Counted from the first letter of the stretch, positions 1-5,268 are shown. The stretch: 5,371 nt of DNA from an uncultured Prevotellaceae bacterium (GCA_937892085.1 CALAVD010000144.1:1-5371), one strand, 5' to 3'. Notes: generated by a model not told the origin, from the letters alone. Translations and numbers: made by a program.

Positions 1-76
1 ACGCCCTCCTCTAATTTTTTTAAGGCTTAGATTTCCGTGGTTTGTTTATAAAGAAAATTGCATGTAAATATATGTC

Positions 77-832
77 TTAAAAATTTACTATTCTCTCAAC
101 TATACCGTTGGTGAAAATTATGATAAAAGTGCTTCCATACATCCATTTGGTGATGTTATCGCTCTCAGTGATGTTGTCGGGCTTGCCCTCGGTAAGCAGC
201 ACTTCGGTATAGTTCATGCCCTTTGTGGCTTTCCCTTTTTTTACTGCCTCCCAGTTTTTCACATTTTCAATATTGCTATAGGCTGTAGCGTTTGCCATTT
301 GCTCAAGATAGCGTGAGTTAAGAAGAGAAAATTGTTCCACAAACTTGCGGTGCTGTTCTTTTTTCTCCAAATTAAATTTATGGAAAGATGTTTTTTTGTT
401 GAAAATCAGTTTGTCTTTGTACCTTACCACAATGTCTGGAATCATGAAAGCGAGAACTCCATTATCCACCTCCACCGCTTCGGCAAACTCATAGATGTTT
501 CCGTCATCACTGCTGATGGCACGATTGACAACAAAACGGTGCAAGTCATAATCTACAGTTTCTATTGACTCGGTTTCGGGATCCATTTCGTTTATAGTAT
601 AGGCCAAGGCGCGTGTGAACGCTACATCGTTGCTCTCGTGAGTGCTGAGAACAATGAAGTCGCCAAAAGTCATTTTACCGTTTTTGATAACCGGTCGAAA
701 AATGCGAACTCCATCTATATAATCGGGAGTCTGCTGATTATTAGCCCACTTTTCAAGGGTGTTGTCATCCTTTGCAACAGCAATCAAGGCAGTAGCAATA
801 AAAAACGACAATAATATCTTTCTCAGAGTCAT
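77..832 (-). CDS. Exported protein with BamE/SmpA-like C-terminal domain, function unknown
   Basis: A 251-residue protein that I do not recognise as a named gene. Residues 1-20 form a classical Sec signal peptide (MTLRK, hydrophobic core, AVA before the lysine at 21), so it should reach the periplasm. There is no cysteine at the cleavage point, so it is not an obvious lipoprotein. The middle (about 40-145) is a beta-rich stretch of alternating polar and hydrophobic residues. Residues 155-200 look helical and charged. The C-terminus (about 200-249) has the BamE/SmpA-like pattern: GMNYTEV at 205-211, GKP at 216-218, a W-x-Y pair at 230-232, then FIIIFTNGIVERI. That fold is known from small envelope proteins that assist outer-membrane assembly, but the family match is inferred from the pattern only. 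It is the last gene of the leftward set, after the beta-barrel gene. A Shine-Dalgarno-like AAGGAAG at 840-846, 7 nt before the ATG, supports this start. Confidence 0.8.
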   Translation of the reverse strand: MTLRKILLSFFIATALIAVAKDDNTLEKWANNQQTPDYIDGVRIFRPVIKNGKMTFGDFIVLSTHESNDVAFTRALAYTINEMDPETESIETVDYDLHRFVVNRAISSDDGNIYEFAEAVEVDNGVLAFMIPDIVVRYKDKLIFNKKTSFHKFNLEKKEQHRKFVEQFSLLNSRYLEQMANATAYSNIENVKNWEAVKKGKATKGMNYTEVLLTEGKPDNITESDNITKWMYGSTFIIIFTNGIVERIVNF

Positions 833-853
833 AGTAATTCTTCCTTATAATAA

Positions 854-894
854 AGTCATGTGGCAACCCTTTGAGCGGCATTTGCCACATGACT
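854..894 (-). terminator. Perfect 13-bp inverted repeat between the beta-barrel gene and the BamE-like gene
   Basis: The arms are 854-866 (AGTCATGTGGCAA) and 882-894 (its exact reverse complement), with a 15-nt loop. Read leftward, the stem follows the barrel gene stop codon by about 38 nt and is followed by TTTATTATAA, a weak U-rich tract. It ends 21 nt before the next start codon. It could be a leaky terminator that lowers expression of the last gene, or an mRNA processing or stabilising hairpin. The stem is seen directly; the function is inferred. Confidence 0.6.
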
Positions 895-932
895 AAGTGT
901 TTAACTGTCAAAAATGCGGTAAGTTCTGTGAT

Positions 933-1667
933 TTAGAATCCGTAGCCAATGCGGAACATGATGTGAGATGAAGTGCCCTTGTCACCACCATAATTTACAG
1001 TCTCGATGAACCCCTTTTGGTAAGTTACGTCAATCAGGAAGTGATCATACCAGAAACCAATGCCCACAGCTGCTCCTGCATCAACACCTACAACGTCGGC
1101 CATGTACTCAAGGCTTTCATAGCTACGATTAAAAACGTTGTCGTCATCTTTAGTGCTCTTGGTGAAGTCGTAGCTTACGTAGGGACCCACATGAGCGTCA
1201 ATCTTCATGTGCTCACCAATTGGCTGGCAATAGCCAATGAAAATAGGCAGTTTGACGTTGATGTTGCTCAGGCTAGCCTTGTAGTCTTCGCTGACTTCCA
1301 CTTTATTACCATTTGAGTCATACTCGATGTAGTCGTGGGTGTATTTTGCCGAGAAGCCTCGAGTGCCAATGCCTAGCTCTGCACCCCAGTAAAGATTCTT
1401 CTTGCCAAAGTAACGCTGGAATCCTGCCGAAATGTCAAACCCGGGTTTCATGCCAAACGACATTTTATCGCCCCTTGCTTCGGCACTATTCTTAAAATCT
1501 TTCACGAAATCGCCACTGATGCTGTTAAGGCTAACGCCGCCGCGCACAAACCAAGTCATGCGTGGGCCTTCCTTGTAGAACGAGCGAGATGTCAAGATTT
1601 CACCATTTGAAGTGAACGATGTAATGGCAAATAAAGCCACCATTGCAGATAAAATAGATTTCTTCAT
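933..1667 (-). CDS. Outer-membrane beta-barrel protein (PorT/OMP_b-brl family type)
   Basis: A 244-residue protein with a signal peptide at residues 1-20 (MKKSILS, hydrophobic core ending in SFTS). After it come alternating hydrophobic and aromatic strands separated by polar loops: FVRGGVSLNSI (40-50), GFDISAGFQRYF (76-87), LYWGAELGIGTRGF (92-105), INVKLPIFIGY (136-146), IDAHVGPYVSYDF (156-168), GVDAGAAVGIGFWY (194-207), FLIDVTYQKGF (210-220) and IMFRIGYGF (236-244). The C-terminal phenylalanine is the usual outer-membrane sorting signature. Length and strand pattern fit the 8-stranded outer-membrane beta-barrel proteins common in Bacteroidota (the porin/PorT-like family). The specific role is unknown. 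The gene lies between two genes for other exported proteins on the same strand, suggesting a joint envelope function. No Shine-Dalgarno sequence precedes the ATG, which is normal in this phylum. Confidence 0.85.
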   Translation of the reverse strand: MKKSILSAMVALFAITSFTSNGEILTSRSFYKEGPRMTWFVRGGVSLNSISGDFVKDFKNSAEARGDKMSFGMKPGFDISAGFQRYFGKKNLYWGAELGIGTRGFSAKYTHDYIEYDSNGNKVEVSEDYKASLSNINVKLPIFIGYCQPIGEHMKIDAHVGPYVSYDFTKSTKDDDNVFNRSYESLEYMADVVGVDAGAAVGIGFWYDHFLIDVTYQKGFIETVNYGGDKGTSSHIMFRIGYGF

Positions 1668-1685
1668 AGCTTAAAATGATTTTGT

Positions 1686-1715
1686 GATGAGATGTGGGCA
1701 AACCCCAATCTCATC
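1686..1715 (-). terminator. Imperfect hairpin between the secreted-protein gene and the beta-barrel gene
   Basis: GATGAGAT (1686-1693) pairs with ATCTCATC (1708-1715). After a 2-nt mismatch on each side, GGG (1696-1698) pairs with CCC (1703-1705 or 1704-1706) around a small A-rich loop. Read leftward it is followed by ACAAAATCATTTT and then the barrel gene start, 18 nt after the stem. Its placement matches that of the hairpin at 854-894. The tail is too poor in U to call a confident intrinsic terminator; an RNA-stability role is equally possible. Confidence 0.45.
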
Positions 1716-1760
1716 TATTGTTAATAAATGAAATTGCCAATAAGGGTTGTGAGATGATGA

Positions 1761-2276
1761 TTATTTGTTGGTTTTGCTGTCTTTTTCTTCTTTTGTGGCT
1801 TTTGATCCATCGAAGCTGATGCTCACACCACTTGATGGGTAAATGACCTTGATGAGTTCAATCTCTTTGCTGTTGGCATCAAGGTTGCGGAAGTTCTTCC
1901 ATTTGCAAGGATAGCCCGATACTGTAACATACAAGGTTTTTGGGTCGCTTTCATTGATGTAGCTGTCATAAAGGGTTCCCACCATTTCATCTGCTCCCAC
2001 TTCAAGCAGGGCTTTGTAAACGGCGCGTTTTTTGTTGTTTTGCAGCTCCCATTCTTTGAGTTCCCCTTTAATTTCAAAAGCATAAGGGCCAAATTGCTGG
2101 CGGCTGCTCACATCCACATCATAGACAATGGGAATCACATAGGCAGCATGGAATGGCTCAAGCGATCGTGCTGTTGCTTCCTCAAATGCTTTTTTCTCGC
2201 CCTTATTGTTTTTTTGGGCATTTACATTCACTGTAAGGCTCAGGATTAGTGCCATTAGCAGTAACACTTTTTTCAT
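1761..2276 (-). CDS. Secreted protein with GYPxKxxNFR motif, function unknown
   Basis: A 171-residue protein with a clean Sec signal peptide (residues 1-20, MKKVLLLMALILS, ending VNA before Q21). The segment 85-130 has a recognisable arrangement: a helix (RAVYKALLEVGADEMVG) followed by strands ending in LYVTVSGYPCKWKNFR (115-130). I recall similar 'GAD...TVxGYPAxYxNFR' tails in small exported Bacteroidales proteins of unknown function, but I cannot attach a family name. The last 14 residues are very polar and lysine-rich (KATKEEKDSKTNK). The lone cysteine at 124 is inside the motif, so it is not a lipoprotein anchor. It is the first gene of the leftward set, with the ATG 4 nt after an A-run and no Shine-Dalgarno sequence. 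Its mRNA would start near 2627, giving it an unusually long leader. Confidence 0.8.
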   Translation of the reverse strand: MKKVLLLMALILSLTVNVNAQKNNKGEKKAFEEATARSLEPFHAAYVIPIVYDVDVSSRQQFGPYAFEIKGELKEWELQNNKKRAVYKALLEVGADEMVGTLYDSYINESDPKTLYVTVSGYPCKWKNFRNLDANSKEIELIKVIYPSSGVSISFDGSKATKEEKDSKTNK

Positions 2277-2628
2277 TTTTACAGGTTCCCTTTGTTCGTG
2301 TCGGGCGCAACTTCTTTACCAGCAGTTTTGTACTGCCGATGATGCCTCCTGAGTCCCCGAATTTGGCAATAATAATAAAGAGTAAAGAAAAGCGCGGGAC
2401 TTGTCTGATTTATCATCTTGGAGGCATCGCCAAACGCCCACGTAGAAATAAACAGTCCACCCCACGCGATGCCTATATTTTCCCCTTGCCTAGGGTGGAA
2501 TAGGCACACACATGAGCATCTTTTACTGCTTATCCATCTACGTAAAAAATTGGCGATTTTCCAAGATTGGATAAAGCAAAAATGCTTCTCTTATGTCATG
2601 ACATCAACCTACTGTGTTGGTTAATGTC
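2277..2628 (-). promoter_or_regulatory. Long structured 5' leader of the leftward operon
   Basis: About 350 nt separate the only good leftward promoter (2633-2664) from the first start codon at 2276, and no other perfect TAnnTTTG box lies between them on that strand. The leader holds several stems: 2599-2609 with 2619-2629; 2493-2499 with 2456-2462 (7 bp); 2500-2505 with 2471-2476 (6 bp); 2466-2474 with 2422-2430 (9 bp); 2420-2428 with 2341-2349 (9 bp), nested with 2352-2357/2396-2401 (6 bp); and 2322-2326 with 2332-2336. Several of these exclude each other. I match it to no known riboswitch class. A reading frame open leftward from 2509 to 2279 lacks an ATG and is discussed among the findings. 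The structures are seen on paper only; a regulatory role is inferred. Confidence 0.4.
2322..2336 (-). other. Small hairpin ahead of the first leftward gene
   Basis: GCAGT (2322-2326) and ACTGC (2332-2336) form a 5-bp stem with a 5-nt loop, 45-60 nt before the start codon at 2276. It is the last stable element of the leader before the translation start. Such a small stem could arise by chance. Confidence 0.35.
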
Positions 2629-2629
2629 A
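2593..2629. repeat. Palindrome and 11-bp hairpin at the leftward transcription start
   Basis: TGACATCAACC (2599-2609) pairs with GGTTAATGTCA (2619-2629) over 11 positions (one would be a G-U pair in the leftward RNA) around a 9-nt loop. The left arm is also half of a perfect 12-bp palindrome, ATGTCATGACAT (2593-2604), so the hexamer ATGTCA or its complement occurs three times. The element begins within a few bases of the predicted start of the leftward transcript. It could be the first hairpin of the mRNA or a dyad operator for a repressor; no regulator gene is present in the window. Confidence 0.6.
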
Positions 2630-2632
2630 CGG

Positions 2633-2664
2633 CAAAGATAATGTTAATTTTTCATTTCTCAAAA
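2633..2664 (-). promoter_or_regulatory. Bacteroidota-type promoter for the leftward operon
   Basis: Read leftward, TTTTG (2664-2660) is followed after 19 nt by TATCTTTG (2640-2633), a perfect match to the known Bacteroidota -7 box TAnnTTTG with a -33 TTTG at normal spacing. Transcription should begin near 2630-2626. No comparable site was found in the gaps before the second and third leftward genes, which supports a single operon. Confidence 0.75.
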
Positions 2665-2761
2665 TTATAATTATAGTTTAAGGCGTTTTTATTATCTTTT
2701 TATTATCTTTTTCGGGAATTTGTGGTAATGTAAATGAACGCATATAGGTGAAAAGGCCAAA
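2641..2761. other. AT-rich divergent spacer with an 11-bp tandem repeat
   Basis: The region between the divergent promoters is strongly AT-rich and has no supportable reading frame. It contains two tandem copies of TTTTTATTATC (2686-2696 and 2697-2707) followed by a partial third (TTTTT, 2708-2712). Each copy includes TATCTTTT, one base from a rightward -7 box, so weak extra promoters for recF are possible but unproven. Confidence 0.5.
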
Positions 2762-2796
2762 AAAACTGAAAACTAAAAACTGAAAACTCAAAACTA
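2762..2796. repeat. Five tandem heptamers AAAACTN upstream of recF
   Basis: Five consecutive perfect copies of AAAACTN, the last base varying among G, A and C. The array ends 5 nt before the recF -7 box, so it fills the place where a -33 element and upstream sequence would normally lie. It is the first of several 7-base arrays in the rightward block. Confidence 0.85.
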
Positions 2797-2801
2797 TTTT
2801 G

Positions 2802-2809
2802 TACCTTTG
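2802..2809 (+). promoter_or_regulatory. -7 promoter box of recF
   Basis: TACCTTTG matches the Bacteroidota -7 consensus TAnnTTTG exactly. No TTTG stands at the expected -33 place, which is occupied by the heptamer array. The recF ATG follows only 7 nt after the box, so the transcript would start almost at the start codon. The box identity rests on known consensus; the activity is inferred. Confidence 0.6.
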
Positions 2810-2816
2810 CAGTGGC

Positions 2817-3941
2817 ATGACACTGGAGCAGATTTCCATATTGAACTATAAGAACATCGCTGAGGCGCAGTTGCAGTTCTCGGAGAAGGTTAACTGCTTG
2901 ATAGGCAATAATGGTATGGGCAAGACCAATGTGCTCGACGCCATCTATTACCTGAGCTATTGCCGCAGCTTCACCAGCAGCAACGAGCACAGCGCAGCTA
3001 TCAATCACGACGCGCAGTTCTTGATGCTGCAGGGGCGCTACAGCCGTAAAGGTTCGCCCGAGGAAATCGCTGTGAGCGTGCAACGTGGCAAGCGCAAGAC
3101 GGTGAAGCGCAACGGCAAGGACTACAAGCGGCTAAGCGAGCATATAGGTCTGCTGCCGCTGGTGATGGTGTCGCCACTCGACTGGGACCTGATACGTGGT
3201 GGTGTCGATGAGCGTCGCCGTCTCATGGACCAAATCATCTCGCAGGGCAACCATCAGTATCTCGATGCGCTCATCCGCTATAACAAGGCTTTAGAGCAGC
3301 GCAACTCCATGATAAAGAACGACTACCGCGACCCCTTGCTCTATGAGACGGTGGAGCAGGCGATGTCGGCATCGGCCACTGTGCTGCATCAGGCACGCCA
3401 GCAGTGGATCGAAGAGTTTGCGCCAATCTTTATGCGTTATTATCAGGCGATTGCCGGTGATGGCGAGCGTGTGCGTCTGAGCTACAAGAGTCACCTCGGC
3501 GAGCTCACGATGCAGCAGCTTCTCAATGCCAACCGCGACCGCGACATGATAATGGGCTACACCACGCGTGGCGTGCACCGCGACGACATCGAGCTATGGC
3601 TCGGCGACCATTCCATGCGCAAGACGGGTTCGCAAGGTCAGTGCAAAACTTATACCATTGCGCTAAGAATGGCACAGTTTGAGTTCCTGAAGAAATACAC
3701 TGGCACCACGCCCATCCTGCTCCTCGACGACATCTTCGACAAGCTTGACGAGCAACGTGTGGTGAGCATCATCAATGTGGTGAGCAACAGCCAGGATTTC
3801 GGGCAGATTTTCATCACCGACACCAACCGTACCCATCTCGATGAGATAATCGCGATGATGAGTGGCGACTATGCCATGTTTATGGTAGAGAATGGTGCAA
3901 TCACAGCCGTAGCCAGCCGCCAGGAGGAGGTGCACCAATGA
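2817..3941 (+). CDS. recF: DNA replication and repair protein RecF
   Basis: A 374-residue SMC-like ABC ATPase that, with RecO and RecR, helps load RecA at single-strand gaps. Seen in the sequence: the N-terminal strand MTLEQISILNYKNIAEAQLQF typical of RecF, Walker A GNNGMGKT (30-37), the segment LLPLVMVSPLDWDLIRGG (112-129) usual for the family, GVHRDD (252-257), the signature motif GSQGQCKT (271-278), Walker B PILLLDDIFDKLD (299-311) and the switch region FITDTNR (332-338). Length is normal for RecF. A TTG start six codons upstream is possible in frame, but it would lie ahead of or on the promoter box, and homologues begin at MxLxxLxLxNY, so the ATG is preferred. The stop overlaps the next start (ATGA), implying co-transcription with the DUF721 gene, as is typical in Bacteroidota. 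Confidence 0.97.
   Translation: MTLEQISILNYKNIAEAQLQFSEKVNCLIGNNGMGKTNVLDAIYYLSYCRSFTSSNEHSAAINHDAQFLMLQGRYSRKGSPEEIAVSVQRGKRKTVKRNGKDYKRLSEHIGLLPLVMVSPLDWDLIRGGVDERRRLMDQIISQGNHQYLDALIRYNKALEQRNSMIKNDYRDPLLYETVEQAMSASATVLHQARQQWIEEFAPIFMRYYQAIAGDGERVRLSYKSHLGELTMQQLLNANRDRDMIMGYTTRGVHRDDIELWLGDHSMRKTGSQGQCKTYTIALRMAQFEFLKKYTGTTPILLLDDIFDKLDEQRVVSIINVVSNSQDFGQIFITDTNRTHLDEIIAMMSGDYAMFMVENGAITAVASRQEEVHQ
3922..3932 (+). promoter_or_regulatory. Strong Shine-Dalgarno sequence inside the end of recF
   Basis: AGGAGGAGGTG lies 5 nt before the ATG of the DUF721 gene and is part of the last recF codons (Q-E-E-V). It matches the anti-Shine-Dalgarno sequence better than anything else in the window. 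Bacteroidota rarely use such sites, so it may specifically support re-initiation at the overlapping start. The codons also encode a plausible recF tail, so chance is not excluded. Confidence 0.55.
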
Positions 3942-4228
3942 AACGCACCGAAGCCAAGTCGATAGCTGAGATAATAGGTGACTTCATGCAGCAAGAGGAC
4001 ATTGAAGATGCAGTGCTTGAGCAGAAGGCGTTGAGACTATGGGGCGAAGTGGTGGGGCCTGGTGTGAATCGCATGACCACTGAGCGCTATGTTGACAATG
4101 GCGTGATCACTGTTAAAATCACCTCGGCCGCCTTGCGCAATGACCTGATGCTCTCACGCACGGCAATCATCGCCAACCTCAATGAGCTGGTGGGCAAGGC
4201 TGTGATACGGGAGATTGTGCTTAGATAA
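3938..4228 (+). CDS. DUF721 (DciA-like) protein
   Basis: A 96-residue protein with the DUF721 pattern: helical start, then ALRLWGEVVGPGVNRMT (31-47, the conserved W35-G36 and G40), YVDNGVITVKITSAALRNDL (51-70, the strand pair and 'xLRxxL' helix) and IIANLNELVG (77-86). DUF721 includes DciA, which assists loading of the replicative helicase DnaB in bacteria lacking DnaC. This short version holds only the core KH-like domain, so equivalence to DciA is inferred from the family. It overlaps recF by four bases, so the two are probably translationally coupled, joining two replication and repair functions. The stop codon lies inside the first unit of a heptamer array. Confidence 0.85.
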   Translation: MKRTEAKSIAEIIGDFMQQEDIEDAVLEQKALRLWGEVVGPGVNRMTTERYVDNGVITVKITSAALRNDLMLSRTAIIANLNELVGKAVIREIVLR

Positions 4229-4294
4229 TGCATAATTCATAATGCACAATTCATAATGCACAATGCACAATTCATAATGCACAATGCACAATCC
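4225..4294. repeat. Ten tandem heptamers AYAATKC
   Basis: Ten consecutive 7-base units all fit AYAATKC except the last, which ends CC. Units are ATAATGC, ATAATTC, ACAATTC or ACAATGC. Two adjacent 21-base blocks (4246-4266 and 4267-4287, three units each) are identical, pointing to recent duplication by slippage. The first unit begins at the last base of the DUF721 gene's final sense codon and includes its stop codon. No coding or terminator signal lies within. Confidence 0.9.
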
Positions 4295-4315
4295 TCATAT
4301 TCTCACATCTATCTT

Positions 4316-4350
4316 CGATAAACGATAAACGAAAAACGACCAACGAATAA
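4316..4350. repeat. Five tandem heptamers CGANNAA abutting the psuK start codon
   Basis: Five consecutive units of CGANNAA (two of them CGATAAA) end exactly at the base before the psuK ATG. The register is the same as that of the array at 4225-4294: the offset of 91 bases is 13 heptads. The array makes the stretch before the start codon A-rich and poor in structure, which suits Bacteroidota translation starts. Confidence 0.8.
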
Positions 4351-5238
4351 ATGATAACCGTAATAGGCGCTGCCAATGTTGATATCACCGCCTCACCATT
4401 AGGGCGTTATGTGCCGTGCGACTCCAATCCAAGCCGTGTGGAGATAGGGTTTGGCGGGGTGGGGCGCAACATTGCCCACAATTTGTGCCTGATGGGCGAG
4501 CAGGTGAGGCTGTTCACCGTTTTTGGCGACGACAGCATCGCCCTTACCTTGCGCGACGACTGCCGCCACGTGGGCATGACCATCGACCCCATCCTTGAGG
4601 TGGCAGGTGCCAGAAGCAATTATTTTGTGTGCGTTAACGACCATAACGGCGAGATGCAGGCAGGAGCTGCCGATATGGAACTGATGGCTCATCTCACCCC
4701 CGAGATGGTGGCTGCCCACATCGCCAGCATTAATGCCAGTCGTGCTGTGGTTGCCGACTGCAACCCCACGGATGTAGTGCTGAAATATCTCGCGAAGCAC
4801 TGTACGGCACCTTTATATATTGATGCCACATCGGCCGCCAAAGCCATGAAGATAAAACCGCTGCTCGGCGCACAACGCTCTGCTCCGCTCATCGTCAAGG
4901 TCAACCAAGCCGAGGCGGTGGCACTCTCGGGCATCAAGGGCAACGTGGAAGCGATGGCGAGGTGGTTTGTGGAGAGTGGCGTGACACGCATTTTCATCAC
5001 AATGGGGGCGCGCGGCGTGTATTGCAGCGATGGCGAGCAGAGTTTTGCCTTGCCGTCACAGCCCGTGACGGTGGTCAACGCCACAGGTGCCGGTGATGCT
5101 TTCATGGCTGGTGTGGTCCATGCCGAGCTCAACGGCGCTGCCTTGAGTGAAGCGTGTGCCTTTGGCATAAAAGCTGCATCTCTCGCTTTAGAATCTCCCA
5201 TGGCAGTAAATCCCGCAATTAGTAAACTAAATAAGTAG
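4351..5238 (+). CDS. psuK: Pseudouridine kinase (PfkB family)
   Basis: A 295-residue ribokinase/PfkB-family kinase that phosphorylates pseudouridine to pseudouridine 5'-phosphate in the cytoplasm. Seen: MITVIGAANVDI at the start, DSNP (24-27) and GGVGRNIAHNL (35-45), both shared with Escherichia coli PsuK as I recall it, VVADCN (133-138), KVNQAEAVALSGI (183-195), GARGVYCSDG (219-228) and the C-terminal PfkB signature NATGAGDAF (243-251) with D249 as catalytic base. Length is normal for the family. The next gene, psuG, begins 29 nt downstream and encodes the enzyme that uses the product, which firmly supports pseudouridine over other nucleosides as substrate. No clear promoter lies in the spacer before it, so read-through from recF is likely. 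Confidence 0.93.
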   Translation: MITVIGAANVDITASPLGRYVPCDSNPSRVEIGFGGVGRNIAHNLCLMGEQVRLFTVFGDDSIALTLRDDCRHVGMTIDPILEVAGARSNYFVCVNDHNGEMQAGAADMELMAHLTPEMVAAHIASINASRAVVADCNPTDVVLKYLAKHCTAPLYIDATSAAKAMKIKPLLGAQRSAPLIVKVNQAEAVALSGIKGNVEAMARWFVESGVTRIFITMGARGVYCSDGEQSFALPSQPVTVVNATGAGDAFMAGVVHAELNGAALSEACAFGIKAASLALESPMAVNPAISKLNK

Positions 5239-5240
5239 AA

Positions 5241-5268
5241 ACTCACAACAGATAATTCACAACTGATA
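5241..5268. repeat. 14-bp tandem duplication between psuK and psuG
   Basis: ACTCACAACAGATA (5241-5254) is followed directly by ATTCACAACTGATA (5255-5268), 12 of 14 bases identical. The unit is twice seven bases, and the last base of the second copy is the A of the psuG start codon. It fills nearly the whole 29-nt gap between the two genes. Confidence 0.7.

Noticed and set aside
332..568. Rightward 78-codon open frame
   Set aside because: It lies entirely opposite the BamE-like gene, has no promoter or ribosome site, and its composition is explained as the reverse strand of that gene.
2283..2465. TPP or cobalamin riboswitch in the leftward leader
   Set aside because: GAACCTG (2289-2283), GGGGTGG and CAGGAG fragments recall these classes, but the CTGAGA box and other TPP core elements, and the full B12 box, are absent.
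2418..2624. Rightward 68-codon frame in the divergent gap
   Set aside because: No promoter or family resemblance, and it runs through palindromes and the leftward promoter leader; chance opening is the simplest reading.
2799..2816. Upstream TTG start for recF adding six residues
   Set aside because: It lies before or on the -7 box, so it would not be in the transcript, and RecF proteins normally begin at the MTLEQI-like strand.
4310..4317. -7 promoter box TATCTTCG for psuK
   Set aside because: One base off the consensus, with no -33 TTTG at suitable distance and within repeat-derived sequence; too weak to call.
4225..4350. CRISPR array
   Set aside because: Units are 7 bases and directly adjacent, with no unique spacers between longer repeats and no cas genes.
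4689..5246. Leftward 185-codon open frame opposite psuK
   Set aside because: A typical reverse-strand shadow of a G+C-richer gene; psuK has full family motifs on the other strand.
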